A DNA stretch of 33,506 nucleotides. Origin: Betaproteobacteria bacterium (GTDB lineage: Bacteria > Pseudomonadota > Gammaproteobacteria > Burkholderiales > Rhodocyclaceae). A model generated the notes under the pieces. That model was not told the DNA's origin, did not search any database, and worked only from the letters and a program-made list of their open reading frames with translations. Below are positions 30,835-33,506 of the stretch, one piece after another. The DNA lies in contig SHNC01000214.1 of assembly GCA_004295105.1 (NCBI GenBank), forward strand, positions 1-33,506, written 5' to 3'. The position numbers and the translations under genes were made by a program. Each line of letters opens with the position of its first letter. Within the stretch, counting starts at the first letter, position 1.

Positions 30835-32106
30835 TCAACCCGTCCGCGTCGGCGCAGCGCCGACGTCGGCACGCAGGCGTGGCACCAGCCGCAGGCTCCA
30901 CGCGAAGAATGCGCCCAGCAGCAGCCCTTCGACCAGCATCGCCGCCTGAACGCCGATGCGTGCGGCCAGCAATCCCGCCAGCAAGCCGCCGATCGCATCG
31001 AAGCCAAAGCGGGTCGAGCTGAAGAAGGACACGACACGCCCGCGCAGGTGATCCGGAGCGGCACTCTGCAGCAGCGTATTGACGCCGACGTTGCACACCG
31101 AGATACCGAAGCCCACGCCCGCCATCGCCAACAGCGCCAGCGACAGGTGGCGGTTGTAGGCGAAGACCAGCAATGCCAGCGCACTGAGACCGGCGCCGCC
31201 GACCACCACCCGAACGAGGCTCTTCAGGCGCCTGCGCGTGGCGAGGAAGATCGTGCCGAGAAAGGCGCCGGCGCCGGCCGCGCCCCACAGCCAGCCCAGC
31301 ATGCGTGCGTCGCCGGTAAACACGTCCTTGGCGAACACCGGCAGCAGCACGGCGTAGCTGGAGGCGGTGATGTTCACCACCGCCAGGATCAGGATCTGCA
31401 TGCGCGGCGGGTACTCTGTCCACACATAGCGCAATCCTTCGCGGAACACCTCGCCGATCGACCCTGCGGCGCGCGGCGTCTCGGCCACGCGGATGCGGGC
31501 CACACCCGTTGCGAGTGCGGCAAACGACAGTGCATTGATGGCGAAGCACACGGCTTCCGAGGTCAGCCCCAGCAGCAGGCCGGCGAGCGGCGGGCCGATG
31601 AAGCGCCCGGAATTGAAGAGCATTGCATTGAGCGCGAGCGCATTGGGCAGATCCTCGCGCCGATCGACAAACGCACCGATCTGCGACTGCCGCAGCGGCG
31701 TGTCGAACGCATTGAGCACGCCCAGCAGCACCGACATGGCGATGATCAACTCGGGACCGATGGCCTCGAACGCGGTCAGCAGCGCAAGGCTGGCCGCCTG
31801 CAGCGCAAGCAGACCCTGTACCAGGATCAGCAGGCGACGCTTGTCGCGGCGATCGATCCACGCGCCGGCCAGCGGCCCGATGAACAGGATGGGCAGCAGC
31901 GACGAAAAGGTCGTGACGCCCAGCAAGGCCACCGAACCGGTCAGGCGGTATATCAGCCAGGACAGTGCCACCTGCTGGATCCACGAGCCCAGCACGGACA
32001 CGCCCTGGCCAGCGAAGTAGAGGCGAAAGTTGCGATGTGCGAGAGCGCGCACCGAAGGTGGCCACGCCCGCGACGTGCGACTTCCCGCCCCATCAGGCTC
32101 GCTCAA
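30835..32106 (-). CDS. MFS transporter (EntS/MFS_3-like)
   Basis: The 423-residue protein has about twelve membrane helices and begins with the typical LAHRNFRLYFAGQGVSVLGSWIQQVALSWLIYRLTGS (positions about 22-58). GAWIDRRDKRR follows, the A-motif-like loop between helices 2 and 3. This is the MFS_3/EntS-like exporter group, often drug or siderophore efflux; the substrate is unknown. Its start is TTG at 32106 with GGGGAG seven bases upstream. It follows the ACT-domain gene after 33 bp and is probably cotranscribed. Confidence 0.87.
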   Translation of the reverse strand: MSEPDGAGSRTSRAWPPSVRALAHRNFRLYFAGQGVSVLGSWIQQVALSWLIYRLTGSVALLGVTTFSSLLPILFIGPLAGAWIDRRDKRRLLILVQGLLALQAASLALLTAFEAIGPELIIAMSVLLGVLNAFDTPLRQSQIGAFVDRREDLPNALALNAMLFNSGRFIGPPLAGLLLGLTSEAVCFAINALSFAALATGVARIRVAETPRAAGSIGEVFREGLRYVWTEYPPRMQILILAVVNITASSYAVLLPVFAKDVFTGDARMLGWLWGAAGAGAFLGTIFLATRRRLKSLVRVVVGGAGLSALALLVFAYNRHLSLALLAMAGVGFGISVCNVGVNTLLQSAAPDHLRGRVVSFFSSTRFGFDAIGGLLAGLLAARIGVQAAMLVEGLLLGAFFAWSLRLVPRLRADVGAAPTRTG

Positions 32107-32139
32107 GCGCCGGCTCCCCGCTGCTGCCGTCCATTCCGC

Positions 32140-32673
32140 TCAACGGCCCCGATCGCCGTCGTCGAGGTTCAGATCGACCATCAGCTCGTTGGCCAGTGCC
32201 TCGAGGTCGTGGCGCAGTGCCTCGAGCGACACCGAGGACGACACCTCGAGGACCGCCTTCGCCCGGAACAACTGCTCGCTCGACATCGGCGCGCTCTCGC
32301 AGGCAGTTTCGAGTTCCTCGATGCTGACGCCATGGCGCGCGAGCACCATCGAGATGTCACGCACGATGCCGGGGCGATCGTGACCGACGAGTTCGAGCCG
32401 CGTCATGCGCCGCCCTGCAGTCAGGCCTGGGGCAGCGCCGCGTTCGATGGTCAGGTGCAGGCCTTCCGTTTCGAGTTCGCGCAGCGATGCTTCGAGGCGG
32501 TCGGCATCGCCCTCATCGACCTCAAGGCGCACGACGCCGGCGAACTGGCCCGCCAACTGCGCCAGCCGGCTCTCGAGCCAGTTCGCACCGCCGGCAGTGG
32601 CACATGCCGCAACGGCGCTGACCAGCCCCGGCCGGTCGCGTCCGATCAGGGTCAGCACGAGGGATGTCTTCAT
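32140..32673 (-). CDS. Double-ACT-domain regulatory protein (GcvR-like)
   Basis: The 177-residue cytosolic protein has two ACT domains, each opening with a G-x-DRPG motif (GRDRPGLV at about 11 and GHDRPGIV at about 97). This is the arrangement of the glycine-cleavage regulator GcvR and its relatives, which bind amino acids and other proteins rather than DNA. No gcv genes are nearby, so a direct role in glycine cleavage is not shown. ATG 32673 with AAAGGA upstream is preferred to a longer frame that overlaps the upstream gene. Confidence 0.88.
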   Translation of the reverse strand: MKTSLVLTLIGRDRPGLVSAVAACATAGGANWLESRLAQLAGQFAGVVRLEVDEGDADRLEASLRELETEGLHLTIERGAAPGLTAGRRMTRLELVGHDRPGIVRDISMVLARHGVSIEELETACESAPMSSEQLFRAKAVLEVSSSVSLEALRHDLEALANELMVDLNLDDGDRGR

Positions 32674-32738
32674 GTCGGAATCCTTTGCATTGGACACGGG
32701 GAGGCCGATCGTACTGCGATCCGCCCGTTGGGGGACAT

Positions 32739-33506
32739 TCACAGTGCCAGCGACAGACCCTTCGGATGGCAGGCCTCGTAGCCGCGCGCCTGCTGGTCCG
32801 CGACATCGGCCCACGGCGAGGTCGTCACCGTCAGATAGTTGAAATGCAGGTGTGGGCGGCCGCGCCCGTTGTGGCTGGACAACAGCAGTTCGACCGCGCG
32901 TGCGTGCGGGTGGCGGAACACTGCACCGCTGGTCGAGATCATGTAGTTCTGGCAGGCCAGCTTCTGCAGCAGCGACGGCGTGATGTTGGCGACGCTGCCA
33001 TGGTGCGGAAGCTTGAAGCCATCCAGTGCCAGGCGAGGTGATCCGCCCTGAAGCAGGCGATCGATCGAAGCTTCGAGCACCGACGGCCAGGCATCGCCTG
33101 CCAGCAGCAGGCGCACCTCGGGCGCATCCTTGGGATACTCGAGCAGCAGCGCGATGCTGCTGCCGTTGGCCAGGCTACCGTCACCCCCGAAGGGCGCTTC
33201 GCCACCGGGTTCCCCCTCGCTCCCGCCCAGCGTGTCCTCCGGCCCGCCCTGCAAGTCGTGGTCGTGGGCGTCCGGCAACTCGAAGCGGCCTTCGGCGGCT
33301 TCGTCCTCCACGCCCAGGACATCGCCCAACGGTCGCAGGTTGCGCGCGTCCGCCAGCCTGCGGCGCAGTGCGGCGACATCCCCCGAGGCCACCCGCGCGG
33401 CCCGCAATTCGTCGGCCCAGCGGTCCTTCAGTTCGAGCAGACGCTCGTGGTCGGGTGACAGCAGGGTCAGGCGGCACCCGCCCGGCAACTCCGCCACCGG
33501 CAGTCC
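32739..33506 (-). CDS. Metallo-beta-lactamase-fold hydrolase, C-terminal part (cut by window edge)
   Basis: The last 255 residues of a longer protein; the frame is open to the right edge. The end has the features of ComEC-like MBL proteins: LLLAGDAWPSVLEASI (late metal aspartate), LPHHGSVANI and SGAVFRHPHARAVELLL. The zinc-binding HxHxDH would lie beyond the edge. An acidic, Gly/Glu-rich low-complexity stretch (about 90-125 from the edge) interrupts the domain and may be a loop. It probably hydrolyses a phosphodiester or similar bond; no function is assigned. It lies 65 bp upstream of the ACT-domain gene. Confidence 0.82.
   Translation of the reverse strand, partial: GLPVAELPGGCRLTLLSPDHERLLELKDRWADELRAARVASGDVAALRRRLADARNLRPLGDVLGVEDEAAEGRFELPDAHDHDLQGGPEDTLGGSEGEPGGEAPFGGDGSLANGSSIALLLEYPKDAPEVRLLLAGDAWPSVLEASIDRLLQGGSPRLALDGFKLPHHGSVANITPSLLQKLACQNYMISTSGAVFRHPHARAVELLLSSHNGRGRPHLHFNYLTVTTSPWADVADQQARGYEACHPKGLSLAL

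Noticed and set aside
33210-33420. Gly/Glu-rich acidic stretch in the truncated MBL protein as a possible repeat or insertion element
   Set aside because: It stays in frame, has neighbour-like base composition and is flanked by MBL motifs; best read as a variable loop.

Overview
The window looks like a chromosomal segment of a GC-rich, facultatively denitrifying betaproteobacterium, most likely Rhodocyclales (Thauera/Azoarcus-like). This rests on codon use, on an FNR plus Dnr regulator pair, on the cbb3 oxidase gene order, and on CcoG/H/I/S and HemN sequences of betaproteobacterial type. No rRNA, tRNA, insertion sequence, prophage or CRISPR was seen. Almost every base is in an ordinary gene or a short spacer.

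Layout. 1-5.7 kb: the tail of an unknown gene, a small exported protein, and a minus-strand operon of a Na,K-ATPase-like P-type cation pump followed by a FixL/DctB-type histidine kinase and a FixJ-type response regulator, all joined by 4-bp stop/start overlaps. 5.8-10.7 kb: a periplasmic sulfatase and an octaheme cytochrome with C-terminal helical repeats, converging on an IclR-type regulator; a near-perfect operator-like dyad lies upstream of the sulfatase. 10.8-15.3 kb: pyrophosphatase, then a copper block (CopZ-like chaperone, CopA, divergent MerR-type regulator with a 19-bp-spacer promoter, TauE/SafE-DsbD-like membrane protein). 15.3-20.9 kb: anaerobic haem synthesis and redox control (hemN, fnr, a SirB-like protein, a Dnr-like regulator), then a beta-CASP ribonuclease divergent from a universal stress protein. 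20.9-29.7 kb, all minus strand: the cbb3 oxidase superlocus ccoI-ccoS, then ccoN-O-Q-P-G-H and two small membrane proteins. 29.9-33.5 kb: an SDR dehydrogenase with a LiuR-like operator, an MFS exporter, a double-ACT regulator, and the C-terminal part of a metallo-beta-lactamase-fold protein cut by the window edge.

The central theme is low-oxygen respiration. Four FNR boxes (TTGAT-N4-ATCAA or one base off) were found by eye: between hemN and fnr, upstream of the stress protein, upstream of ccoN, and an apparently orphan one between ccoS and ccoN. The orphan box is followed at the same spacing as in the ccoN promoter by a CATAAT -10 element. About 100 nt further on, with no ORF between, lies a canonical intrinsic terminator with nine Us. 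The most economical reading is an FNR-activated small RNA embedded in the cco locus, the best candidate here for an undescribed element. The second notable item is the bacterial Na,K-ATPase-like pump, which keeps the eukaryotic site I/II cation ligands and is translationally coupled to its own two-component system.
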